Below are positions 1-4,829 of a stretch of 7,611 nucleotides of DNA, piece by piece. The position numbers were made by a program, and so were the translations under genes. The notes beneath the pieces are model-generated. The model was not told the origin of the DNA, did not search any database, and worked only from the letters and a program-made list of their open reading frames with translations. The DNA comes from Lachnospiraceae bacterium. GTDB taxonomy: Bacteria > Bacillota > Clostridia > Lachnospirales > Lachnospiraceae. The stretch covers positions 1 to 7,611 of the forward strand of contig JAEEKC010000231.1 in assembly GCA_016282215.1 (NCBI GenBank), given 5' to 3'. Each line of letters starts with the position of its first letter. Position 1 is the first letter of the stretch.

Positions 1-89
1 AACACGGCATCATATTCGTTTTGCAGATCTTCGTCAACTTTTTTCCCACTGAAAAAACTCGACGGGAACAGGATTGTTTTAACTTCCAT
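1..89 (-). CDS. Probable ATP-grasp domain protein, N-terminal 29 codons only (gene runs off the window)
   Basis: An ATG at 89-87 opens a frame that stays open to the window edge. The first residues are MEVKTILFPSSFFSGKKVDE, followed by DLQNEYDAV. A good ribosome site (AGGAG at 96-100) lies six bases upstream, so the start is well supported. The opening strand plus a KVDEDLQxEYDAV-like segment resembles the start of small ATP-grasp (R2K-clade-like) proteins annotated in Firmicutes, but the nucleotide-binding and metal-binding motifs lie outside the window, so the family call rests on recall of this N-terminus alone. The gene begins 41 bases after the radical SAM gene stop, with no terminator visible between them, which suggests it is the third gene of the same operon. 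That a gene starts here is more certain than its family. Confidence 0.5.
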   Translation of the reverse strand, partial: MEVKTILFPSSFFSGKKVDEDLQNEYDAV

Positions 90-130
90 TTCGGTCTCCT
101 AATTTATACCGGACTTATCATGATCCTGCA

Positions 131-1015
131 TCAATGCATCTCCAACTTACTTCGCAGCATGTTCAGCACTCGTTTTTTATCTCCGCTCCAAAGCGGTGCG
201 ATCAGATCTTTCTTGGCTCCGTCGCCGGTCATCCTGTGGATCACCACGTGCTCCGGAAGAAGCGAGATGCAGTCCCTGACAAGGTCTGTATACTCTTCCA
301 TTGTCATGCAGTCAAAACTGCCCTTTTTGTATTCCGCTGCCAGATCCGTTCCCTCAAGCACATGGAGAAGCTGTATCTTGATGCCTGCTATCGGACCCTG
401 TCCCACATAGGCTGCTGTCTGCAGCATTTCCTCCTTCGTCTCCCCCGGCAGTCCGAGAATGATATGCGTGATCACCTCGATGCCTCTCTCCGAAAGCTTT
501 CTTACAGCATCATCATAGACGGAAAGCGGATAGCCCCTGCGGATATATTCCGCCGTCTTTTCATGGATCGTCTGCAGTCCCAGTTCCACCCAGACCGGCT
601 TTTTGTGATTCATCTCTGTTAAAAGATCCAGCACCTGATCCGGCAGACAGTCCGGCCTGGTCGCTATGCTGAGCACTTCGATATCCGGATGCGCGATCGC
701 CTCTTCATAGACTTCCCGTAGCCGCCACACAGGTGCATAGGTCCCGGTAAAGGCCTGAAAATATGCGATGTATTTTCCCTGCCCTGCCGGCATTTTTCCG
801 CGTACAAGTTCTTTTCCTTTTTCGATCTGCTCCGTGATGCTTAAATTTCTGTCGCAGGCGAAATCCCCCGAGCCGTAACCGGAACAAAAAATGCAGCCAC
901 CCGTTCCAAGCGTTCCGTCTCTGTTCGGGCATGTAAAACCGCCGTCAAGTGCTATCCTGTATACTTTTTGTCCAAAGCGCTCTTTTAAGTATTCACCGGC
1001 CGTCCGATTCTTCAT
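131..1015 (-). CDS. TIGR01212-family radical SAM protein (YhcC-like)
   Basis: The 294-residue product is a radical SAM enzyme expected to bind a 4Fe-4S cluster and cleave S-adenosylmethionine in the cytoplasm. The cluster cysteines are C29, C41 and C44 in a CPNRDGTLGTGGCIFC motif. This long C-x11-C-x2-C spacing is typical of the YhcC/TIGR01212 group rather than the usual CxxxCxxC. Other family-like segments are GGFTCPNRDG, the acidic-strand region WVELGLQT (about residues 142-149) and THIILGLPGET (about 183-193). The length matches the family, so it appears intact. The physiological substrate of this family is not established to my knowledge. The start has only a weak ribosome site (GGAATGGA), consistent with translation coupled to the alkD-like gene 22 bases upstream. 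It is probably the second gene of the alkD-like operon. Confidence 0.9.
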   Translation of the reverse strand: MKNRTAGEYLKERFGQKVYRIALDGGFTCPNRDGTLGTGGCIFCSGYGSGDFACDRNLSITEQIEKGKELVRGKMPAGQGKYIAYFQAFTGTYAPVWRLREVYEEAIAHPDIEVLSIATRPDCLPDQVLDLLTEMNHKKPVWVELGLQTIHEKTAEYIRRGYPLSVYDDAVRKLSERGIEVITHIILGLPGETKEEMLQTAAYVGQGPIAGIKIQLLHVLEGTDLAAEYKKGSFDCMTMEEYTDLVRDCISLLPEHVVIHRMTGDGAKKDLIAPLWSGDKKRVLNMLRSKLEMH

Positions 1016-1037
1016 AATTCCATTCCGTTCAGATGCA

Positions 1038-1733
1038 TTACCGCAGGCTCTTTAGGTATTCCTTGTGCTCATCGCTGACACGGTAGCTTTCTACCGCTTT
1101 CTGGATCGCTTTTTTGTGCACCCATTCATCGAGCTTTTTCTCTTCGATATATTTGACGCTCGCATCATATTGCTTTGCCAGCGCAGTTGCAAAATACCAG
1201 GCCACCATCATCTTCAGATAATAATCATCGCCTTTGTTAGACGCTGCTAACTTAAGGTATTCCTCACGAAAATCCTCTCCGAGATATTCATTCATCAGCA
1301 TACGGATCCCGAAACGCGCTGTATAGACATGATCCGAAGCGATCCATTTTTGGATATAAGGAAGCAGCTTTTCATGATTTTTCTTAAAAGACTTCGGACT
1401 GGCCTGATCCGAAACCGGCCAGCAATCCACGTAGGGCAGGAACGCCTCCACCGCCGCAGTGCATTCGTCGAAATCCTTTATCATGGCAATGATGAAAAAA
1501 TGTACCAGATTTTCCTCATAGTAGCGATGCGGAAGATCCTTCAAAAATGCGTCCCTGTCGTCAGACGCAAAAACCTCTTTGGCGATCTTTCTCATCTCCG
1601 GCGTCCGGACACCGAGGATCCGTTTTTTATCAATGTTCGGTACAAGCTTGGCCTGAAAATCCCTGTACGTCTCATCTTTGACCTGCATCAGCAGATCCTG
1701 AACCTTCCTGCATTCTTTCACTTTCTTCGGCAT
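1038..1733 (-). CDS. DNA alkylation repair protein, AlkD-like HEAT-repeat glycosylase
   Basis: The 231-residue all-helical product matches the DNA alkylation repair (AlkD-like) family, which excises alkylated bases such as 3-methyladenine and 7-methylguanine. Family-like segments are VRTPEMRKIAKE (about 42-53), YYEENLVHFF (71-80), the WPVSD motif (W105, D109), TARFGIRMLMNEYL (138-151) and YYLKMMVAWYFA (171-182). In the Bacillus cereus AlkD structure the DNA-contacting and catalytic residues are W109, D113 and R148. The W-x3-D spacing is kept here, and R144 (or R140) sits at the equivalent distance, so the protein looks catalytically competent. I chose the ATG at 1733 over an in-frame TTG at 1760: the ATG has a GAGAG six bases upstream, while the TTG has no ribosome site. 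Transcription probably starts near 1819 from the promoter at 1826-1854, leaving a leader of about 86 bases that contains dispersed repeat copy A. Confidence 0.9.
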   Translation of the reverse strand: MPKKVKECRKVQDLLMQVKDETYRDFQAKLVPNIDKKRILGVRTPEMRKIAKEVFASDDRDAFLKDLPHRYYEENLVHFFIIAMIKDFDECTAAVEAFLPYVDCWPVSDQASPKSFKKNHEKLLPYIQKWIASDHVYTARFGIRMLMNEYLGEDFREEYLKLAASNKGDDYYLKMMVAWYFATALAKQYDASVKYIEEKKLDEWVHKKAIQKAVESYRVSDEHKEYLKSLR

Positions 1734-1767
1734 AATGATCTCTCGCTTTCCTTTTCGCAATCGTAAG

Positions 1768-1802
1768 GGTGTCAGTAGGGACGGTTCTTTTTGACAACCT
1801 TT
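1768..1802 (+). repeat. Dispersed REP-like repeat, copy A
   Basis: A 35-base sequence beginning GGTGTCAGTAGGGACGGTTC and ending TGACAACCTTT. It matches the reverse complement of copies B and C with only a few differences. Its two ends (GGTGTCA and TGACAACC) are an imperfect inverted repeat with one bulged base, so a single copy can fold into a hairpin, as REP elements do. It lies in the predicted leader of the alkD-like operon. I recall similar GGGGACGGTTCT-type sequences as common dispersed repeats in Clostridia. A link to IS200-like RAYT transposases is plausible but not visible here. Confidence 0.85.
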
Positions 1803-1825
1803 GACCTCGGTCCATAAACACGAAA

Positions 1826-1854
1826 ATTATACCACGGGTAAATCGTCGTGACAA
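1826..1854 (-). promoter_or_regulatory. Sigma-A-type extended -10 promoter of the alkD-like operon
   Basis: On the minus strand a -35 box TTGTCA (1849-1854) is followed by exactly 17 bases and a perfect TATAAT -10 box (1826-1831), with a TGG extended -10 immediately before it. The start point would fall near 1819, about 86 bases before the alkD-like ATG. This is the best-looking promoter in the window and no other gene lies between it and the alkD-like gene. Confidence 0.8.
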
Positions 1855-1930
1855 ATATAACCGTATGTAATATCCCTTGCGGTATCCAGTGATGTCGGGA
1901 CACTGCCTGCGCATCATCTGAAAAAACAGA

Positions 1931-1967
1931 CGACAGCTGCCCCGGATCATCTCCAAAGCAGCTGTCG
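1931..1967 (-). terminator. Strong, probably bidirectional intrinsic terminator
   Basis: A perfect 10-bp inverted repeat, CGACAGCTGC (1931-1940) and GCAGCTGTCG (1958-1967), encloses a 17-base loop. Read on the minus strand it is followed four bases later by six U (complement of 1921-1926), and it ends the small secreted-protein transcript about 80 bases after that gene's stop at 2048. Read on the plus strand it is followed by CTTTTAT, so it may also work in that direction, although no plus-strand gene reaches it. It insulates the secreted-protein gene from the alkD-like operon promoter. Confidence 0.75.
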
Positions 1968-1998
1968 CTTTTATATCATTTCCTCATAATTTGCCTTC

Positions 1999-2033
1999 AA
2001 AGGTTGTCATTTAGAACCGTCCCCATTGACACC
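1999..2033 (-). repeat. Dispersed REP-like repeat, copy B
   Basis: A 35-base copy in the opposite orientation to copy A: on the plus strand it begins AAAGGTTGTCATTTAGAACC and ends CCCCATTGACACC. It differs from copy C only in a TTT/AAA triplet in the middle. It lies just downstream of the small secreted-protein gene, inside that gene's predicted 3' untranslated region and before the terminator. Confidence 0.85.
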
Positions 2034-2047
2034 CCCATAGGCATTGT

Positions 2048-2587
2048 TTATTTGATCTTGCAGTTAATGCTCTTTCCATGGGAGGCTGCAACATATACAA
2101 ATACGGTATCGCCCTTATTCAATTTGATCTTACCATAATTGCTGGTCGGATACGCAGCATACATATTACTGCTGCCATACTGCACGATCGTTTGCGAGCC
2201 GTTCTTTGTATTAGCCGGTACCATTTTCAGCTTATTCACTCCCGGAGTCACTCTGGTCAGGAATGAAAAGAAACCAAGTGAAATGTTGCTGTCAGATGTC
2301 GGCTTCAAACCGGAAAACGTAAAGGTATATGTTTTTGACTTGGTTGCGGTAAACTTCAAAACGCATGTACCCTTCTTGGACGGCAGCATTACCTTAGTCG
2401 TACCGGCTTTCACCTTCGCTGCTTTCTTGATGATGGTGCTGTCCTGAACGCCGGCCTTGATATACATGCTCTTCGGTTTTACTGTCGTGGTCTTAGCGAA
2501 TGCCGGCATTACCATCATAATACCGAGCAAAACTGCTGCGATCGCTGTGATCAGCACTCTGTTGATAGATCTTTTCTGTCCTCTCAT
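2048..2587 (-). CDS. Small secreted lysine-rich protein of unknown function
   Basis: The 179-residue protein has a clear Sec signal peptide: basic MRGQKRSINR, hydrophobic core VLITAIAAVLLGIMMV and a likely cleavage after AFA (residue 31). The mature part, about 148 residues, is rich in Lys, Ser and Thr with alternating hydrophobic residues (for example CVLKFTATKSKTYTFTFSG and KIKLNKGDTVFVYV), suggesting a small beta-sandwich, perhaps like bacterial pre-peptidase C-terminal or carbohydrate-binding modules. I do not recognise a named family. There is no LPXTG motif or lipobox, so release or non-covalent wall attachment is expected. The ATG at 2587 is preferred: AAGGAGG (2594-2600) lies six bases before it, whereas the ATG at 2593 abuts that ribosome site with no spacer. 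The gene has its own promoter, operator-like repeats and terminator, so it is a separately controlled single-gene unit. Confidence 0.8.
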   Translation of the reverse strand: MRGQKRSINRVLITAIAAVLLGIMMVMPAFAKTTTVKPKSMYIKAGVQDSTIIKKAAKVKAGTTKVMLPSKKGTCVLKFTATKSKTYTFTFSGLKPTSDSNISLGFFSFLTRVTPGVNKLKMVPANTKNGSQTIVQYGSSNMYAAYPTSNYGKIKLNKGDTVFVYVAASHGKSINCKIK

Positions 2588-2596
2588 AATCATCCT

Positions 2597-2615
2597 CCTT
2601 AATAGATCAGTAGTT
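2597..2615. promoter_or_regulatory. Operator-like site 1, overlapping the ribosome site region
   Basis: GATCAGTAGTT at 2605-2615 exactly repeats the 11 bases of site 2 at 2659-2669. Over 19 aligned bases 15 are shared, but the left half of the palindrome is degraded and it overlaps the AAGGAGG ribosome site complement (2594-2600). Two copies 54 bases apart, flanking the leader, suggest cooperative binding by a regulator. They could instead act in the RNA, because both copies of AACTA (minus strand) can pair with the single TAGTT of site 2. Confidence 0.4.
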
Positions 2616-2650
2616 TGTTGGCTACCTATCCCAACATCGGTCTTAACACT

Positions 2651-2669
2651 AACTAATTGATCAGTAGTT
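2651..2669. promoter_or_regulatory. Operator-like imperfect palindrome, site 2
   Basis: AACTAATTGATCAGTAGTT is an imperfect 19-base palindrome (arms AACTA/TAGTT around a TGATCA core). It lies roughly +11 to +29 from the predicted transcription start near 2680, where a bound repressor would block transcription. Its form resembles palindromes bound by TetR-family regulators in Firmicutes, but no regulator gene is in the window, so the cognate protein is unknown. Confidence 0.45.
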
Positions 2670-2686
2670 ATTGGTTCCGTGTTTTC

Positions 2687-2715
2687 ATATTACCCTAAAA
2701 GCGCGCATGTTTCAA
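2687..2715 (-). promoter_or_regulatory. Sigma-A-type promoter of the small secreted-protein gene
   Basis: On the minus strand TTGAAA (2710-2715) and TAATAT (2687-2692) are separated by exactly 17 bases. The start point would fall near 2680, giving a leader of about 93 bases. That leader carries the two operator-like repeats and a small GTTGG/CCAAC hairpin (2617-2635). Confidence 0.65.
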
Positions 2716-2739
2716 TTATTATTTATCAATGCGCAGCAA

Positions 2740-2756
2740 AAAAACGTGCCGTTTTT
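2740..2756 (-). terminator. Possible weak terminator after the membrane-channel gene
   Basis: AAAAACG-TGC-CGTTTTT forms a seven-pair, AT-rich hairpin about 13 bases beyond the stop at 2769, and the minus-strand transcript continues into two further U. The stem consists largely of A-U pairs shared with the U-tract, so it may be inefficient. The hairpin of repeat copy C just upstream could add to it. Confidence 0.3.
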
Positions 2757-2760
2757 CTCG

Positions 2761-2795
2761 AAAGGTTGTCAAAAAGAACCGTCCCCATTGACACC
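2761..2795 (-). repeat. Dispersed REP-like repeat, copy C, overlapping the end of a gene
   Basis: A 35-base copy in the same orientation as B: on the plus strand AAAGGTTGTCAAAAAGAACC, ending CCCCATTGACACC. Read on the minus strand it enters the channel gene in frame and supplies its last eight codons (G-V-N-G-D-G-S-F) and the TGA stop at 2769-2771. The outer GGTGTCA/TGACAACC arms can form a hairpin at the 3' end of that transcript. Confidence 0.85.
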
Positions 2796-3974
2796 ATCGC
2801 CACTCTCTTTGGTGTTCTCGGCCTCTTCGATCTTCTGGTCAAGTTTGTCGAGCTGTTTCTTGGCGAATTCCCTTCCGCCGATTCCGAAAGCCACGGCAAA
2901 AGCAATGGCGAGGGCGGCTACGATGATGAGGAATGCTTTGCTTACGATCTCTTCAGCGATGCCGAGCTGGGAAAGGATCATGAAGACCGCAACCGTCATG
3001 ATGGTGATGCGCACGATCAGCGCGAATCCGTTCAGACCGCTTTTTTTCAGAGCGTTCTCTGCAGCGTCTGCGCCAAGGACTGCGGCAAGCAGGATCAACA
3101 GGGCTGCCAGCACGGAAGGCAGGTAGTCGATCAGGGATGCGCCGAATTTTGTCATCACATTCAGGTGGAGAACGTTGAGTCCTTCCACCACAAAGAAGAT
3201 CACGATAACGACACGTACGACTTCGGATACTACTTTGGAAAGAACGAATCCCCTGCCCTTCTCACCAAGGATTTTCTGCAGTTTAATGTCTATACCCGAA
3301 GATGACAGCATCTGACGGATGATATTGCGCGCCAGCTTTGCAAGAATGACGCCAAGGATTATCACCAAAACTGCAACTGCAATGTTTGGGATGAAGATAA
3401 AGATCGTCGACAACATGGAGATGGCCGGTGATGCGATGGCTTCGATTCCAAGTGCCTGCAGGGAAACCACAATGACGGGGATCAGGATCAGCACGTAGAC
3501 AACGTAGGCTGCCGTCACGGAAAGACGGGAATCCTCATCCGTTTCGAGCCCTGCTTTTTCCTGCAGCTTGTCAAAACCGATCTTCACAAACAAAGGAACC
3601 AGGAGCTGTCTTACCAGTTTGGCTATCAGCGTGCCCACCAAAAGGACGATCAACGCCGCTAAGATATTCGGCACGTAGCCCCAGATCTGTGACAGGAGCC
3701 TGAGGATCGGATCTGCCACCTGACTGATACCGAGAATCGTAAAGATCCCGGGTACAAACAACAGGAATACCAGCAAATAAACCAGTTTTCCGATATAGCC
3801 CCGAAGCTGCTCTCCCTGATTAGATTTATCAAGCCATTTTTTGATCGCCGTTTTGTCGACCACCTTCAGGATCAGCCCCCTGACGATACCGGCCACGATA
3901 TATGCCAGTATCAGTAATAAAAATGCCTTGATGACTGCTGTTACTTCCGCCGGAAACATCTGTAAAATGCCCAT
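2769..3974 (-). CDS. Mechanosensitive-channel-like membrane protein with three conserved TM-helix repeats
   Basis: The 401-residue inner-membrane protein has many hydrophobic segments and three copies of a conserved transmembrane-helix repeat: GYVPNILAALIVLLVGTLIA (from 99), IFIPNIAVAVLVIILGVILA (from 193) and DYLPSVLAALLILLAAVLGA (from 283). It ends with AFAVAFGIGGREFAKKQLDK (from 359), typical of the small mechanosensitive-channel-related/CmpX-like TM-helix family (PF05552-type). I see no MscS-type soluble beta domain after the last helix, so gating by membrane tension is family-based inference. A role in osmotic or envelope stress is possible. The start is firm: AGGAGG lies seven bases before the ATG at 3974. 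The C-terminal tail is acidic, then glycine-rich, with its last eight residues encoded by repeat copy C. The deacetylase gene lies 88 bases upstream with no terminator between, so cotranscription is possible. Confidence 0.85.
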   Translation of the reverse strand: MGILQMFPAEVTAVIKAFLLLILAYIVAGIVRGLILKVVDKTAIKKWLDKSNQGEQLRGYIGKLVYLLVFLLFVPGIFTILGISQVADPILRLLSQIWGYVPNILAALIVLLVGTLIAKLVRQLLVPLFVKIGFDKLQEKAGLETDEDSRLSVTAAYVVYVLILIPVIVVSLQALGIEAIASPAISMLSTIFIFIPNIAVAVLVIILGVILAKLARNIIRQMLSSSGIDIKLQKILGEKGRGFVLSKVVSEVVRVVIVIFFVVEGLNVLHLNVMTKFGASLIDYLPSVLAALLILLAAVLGADAAENALKKSGLNGFALIVRITIMTVAVFMILSQLGIAEEIVSKAFLIIVAALAIAFAVAFGIGGREFAKKQLDKLDQKIEEAENTKESGDGVNGDGSF

Positions 3975-4062
3975 AGCTACGCCTCCTAATGAACCTGATT
4001 AATCTGTCGTTTTTTATATTGATTTTTCTACTATCACCCGATCAAAATCCGATATATCCAAT

Positions 4063-4686
4063 CTATGCCACTACCTCATACACTTTCCCGCGGGCTGCTG
4101 CGCTCTTTGGATCTACACCTTTTTTCTCAAATAGCTCCGTCAAAGTCACCAGTCTGTATCCGTCATTTCTAAGCAGGGTGATCACCTCACCGAGCATGGA
4201 TACCGTGATGTCATTATAGTGAAGATCATGCAGAAGGACGATGGCGCCGTCGCAGGCCTGGGACATGATCTTTTCGATCCGCTGCTCTTTTGTCACGGAC
4301 TCATCCCAGTCCTCACAGGCCTGGCCCGTGATAAAGCAAAAGTCCACTTTTTCCAGCATCTCTTCGTTATAATCAAAAAACGGTGGGCGGAAGAAAATGC
4401 TGTCCTTTCCGGTAAGCGGTTTGATCTTCTCTTCGGTCCTGCGAAGCTCGTCGAGTGTTTCCCCGATCGGCATCTCATTCATATGCCCGTGAGTATAGGA
4501 ATGGTTGCCGATATCACAGCCCATGGCGATCTCCCGCCTGATCACGGGTATGGTCTCCTCAGTGATCTGTTCTCCCACCAGAAAAAAGCTGCCCGGCGCA
4601 CCATATTCTTCCAGAATATCCAGCACCTGCGGCGTGATCTTTACATTCGGTCCGTCATCAAAAGTCAATGCGATCAGTTTTTCCAT
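4063..4686 (-). CDS. Polysaccharide deacetylase (NodB homology, carbohydrate esterase 4), no signal peptide
   Basis: The 207-residue protein is essentially a bare NodB domain, which removes N- or O-acetyl groups from glycans such as peptidoglycan or chitooligosaccharides using a divalent metal. Visible motifs are TFDDGP (8-13; catalytic base D10, metal ligand D11), HSYTH (metal ligands H62 and H66), RPPFF (R100, P101; usually RPPY/RxPY), DWDES (126-130) and LLHDLH (catalytic H153). All key residues are present, so it should be active. The domain begins at residue 1 with no signal peptide or membrane anchor, which implies a cytoplasmic location or unusual export. GAGG seven bases upstream supports the ATG at 4686. 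It has a possible own promoter (4714-4742) and may be cotranscribed with the membrane channel downstream. Confidence 0.9.
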   Translation of the reverse strand: MEKLIALTFDDGPNVKITPQVLDILEEYGAPGSFFLVGEQITEETIPVIRREIAMGCDIGNHSYTHGHMNEMPIGETLDELRRTEEKIKPLTGKDSIFFRPPFFDYNEEMLEKVDFCFITGQACEDWDESVTKEQRIEKIMSQACDGAIVLLHDLHYNDITVSMLGEVITLLRNDGYRLVTLTELFEKKGVDPKSAAARGKVYEVVA

Positions 4687-4713
4687 TATTATCCTCTTTC
4701 CCCTCTTTCAAAT

Positions 4714-4742
4714 ATTTTATCCCCTGTTTTCCGTCTTTTAAA
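4714..4742 (-). promoter_or_regulatory. Possible promoter of the deacetylase gene
   Basis: On the minus strand TTTAAA (4737-4742) and TAAAAT (4714-4719) are 17 bases apart. The -10 matches five of six consensus bases and the -35 four of six. The start point would fall near 4707, about 20 bases before the ATG. The region sits directly after the upstream gene's terminator, where a promoter is expected. Confidence 0.45.
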
Positions 4743-4746
4743 CCAT

Positions 4747-4770
4747 ACCGTATATGACATATGATACGGT
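4747..4770. promoter_or_regulatory. Palindrome upstream of the deacetylase -35 box
   Basis: ACCGTAT (4747-4753) and ATACGGT (4764-4770) are perfect seven-base inverted arms around a ten-base centre containing CATATG. It lies just upstream of the predicted -35 box, a position suited to an activator or a distal repressor site. It has no U-tract, so a terminator is unlikely. Confidence 0.35.
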
Positions 4771-4781
4771 TACATTCGAAA

Positions 4782-4808
4782 GACCACCGCACTTTTCATG
4801 CGATGGCC
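4782..4808 (-). terminator. Terminator hairpin after the large secreted protein
   Basis: GACCACCGCA (4782-4791) and TGCGATGGCC (4799-4808) form a ten-pair stem with a seven-base loop, 21 bases after the stop at 4830. In minus-strand RNA the two imperfect positions become G-U pairs, so the hairpin is better in that direction, as expected for the gene ending here. The following U-tract (UCUUUCG) is short. A run of five T follows it on the plus strand (4809-4813), but no plus-strand gene needs it. Confidence 0.6.
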
Positions 4809-4829
4809 TTTTTACTCAAATGTCAGTTC

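Larger units (their letters stand above)
1768..2033. other. Interval bounded by inverted repeat copies A and B (possible MITE-like composite)
   Basis: Copies A and B face each other as near-perfect 35-base inverted repeats (the match extends to about 37 bases, TGA/TCA, on the inner side) and enclose 196 bases. The enclosed DNA holds a strong minus-strand promoter (1826-1854) and a bidirectional terminator (1931-1967), with no credible ORF. It could be a small non-autonomous mobile element with terminal inverted repeats, or two independent REP insertions. No convincing target-site duplication flanks it: the bases next to A (CGTAAG) and to B (CCCATAG) differ. Confidence 0.35.

Noticed and set aside
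101..130. TATAAA at the 41-base gap as a promoter for the ATP-grasp gene
   Set aside because: The only sequence 17 bases upstream is a poor -35 (ATGCAG), and transcription would start almost at the ribosome site. Operon read-through explains the gene better.
1734..1760. TTG start at 1760 for the alkD-like gene, adding nine residues (MRKGKREII)
   Set aside because: No ribosome site precedes the TTG, and family members usually begin near the ATG at 1733, which has a GAGAG six bases upstream.
1801..1834. Plus-strand TTGACC...TATACC as a promoter
   Set aside because: Spacing is about 22 bases and there is no plus-strand gene to serve.
1887..1905. CAGTG/CACTG hairpin upstream of the alkD-operon -35 box
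   Set aside because: A five-pair stem with a nine-base loop is too short to distinguish from chance.
1672..1956. Minus-strand 94-codon frame running through the promoter and repeat copy A
   Set aside because: It overlaps the alkD-like gene in another frame, crosses its promoter, and reads repeat and non-coding DNA.
2588..2593. ATG at 2593 as start of the small secreted protein
   Set aside because: The AAGGAGG ribosome site ends directly against it with no spacer; the ATG at 2587 has the right six-base spacing.
2605..2669. Short CRISPR-like array from the two GATCAGTAGTT copies
   Set aside because: There are only two copies of 11 bases, no further units and no cas genes; their place in a promoter leader fits operator sites.
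2679..3305. Plus-strand 208-codon frame opposite the channel gene
   Set aside because: It is the antisense shadow of a well-supported membrane protein, with His/Asp-rich low-complexity content and no ribosome site or family match.
3975..4062. Promoter or terminator between the deacetylase and channel genes
   Set aside because: TATAAA-like bases exist but no -35 at acceptable spacing, and the only palindromes (such as GATTAATC) are too short for a terminator.
4219..4764. Plus-strand 181-codon frame opposite the deacetylase
   Set aside because: It is antisense to a gene with all NodB motifs and shows no recognisable domain.
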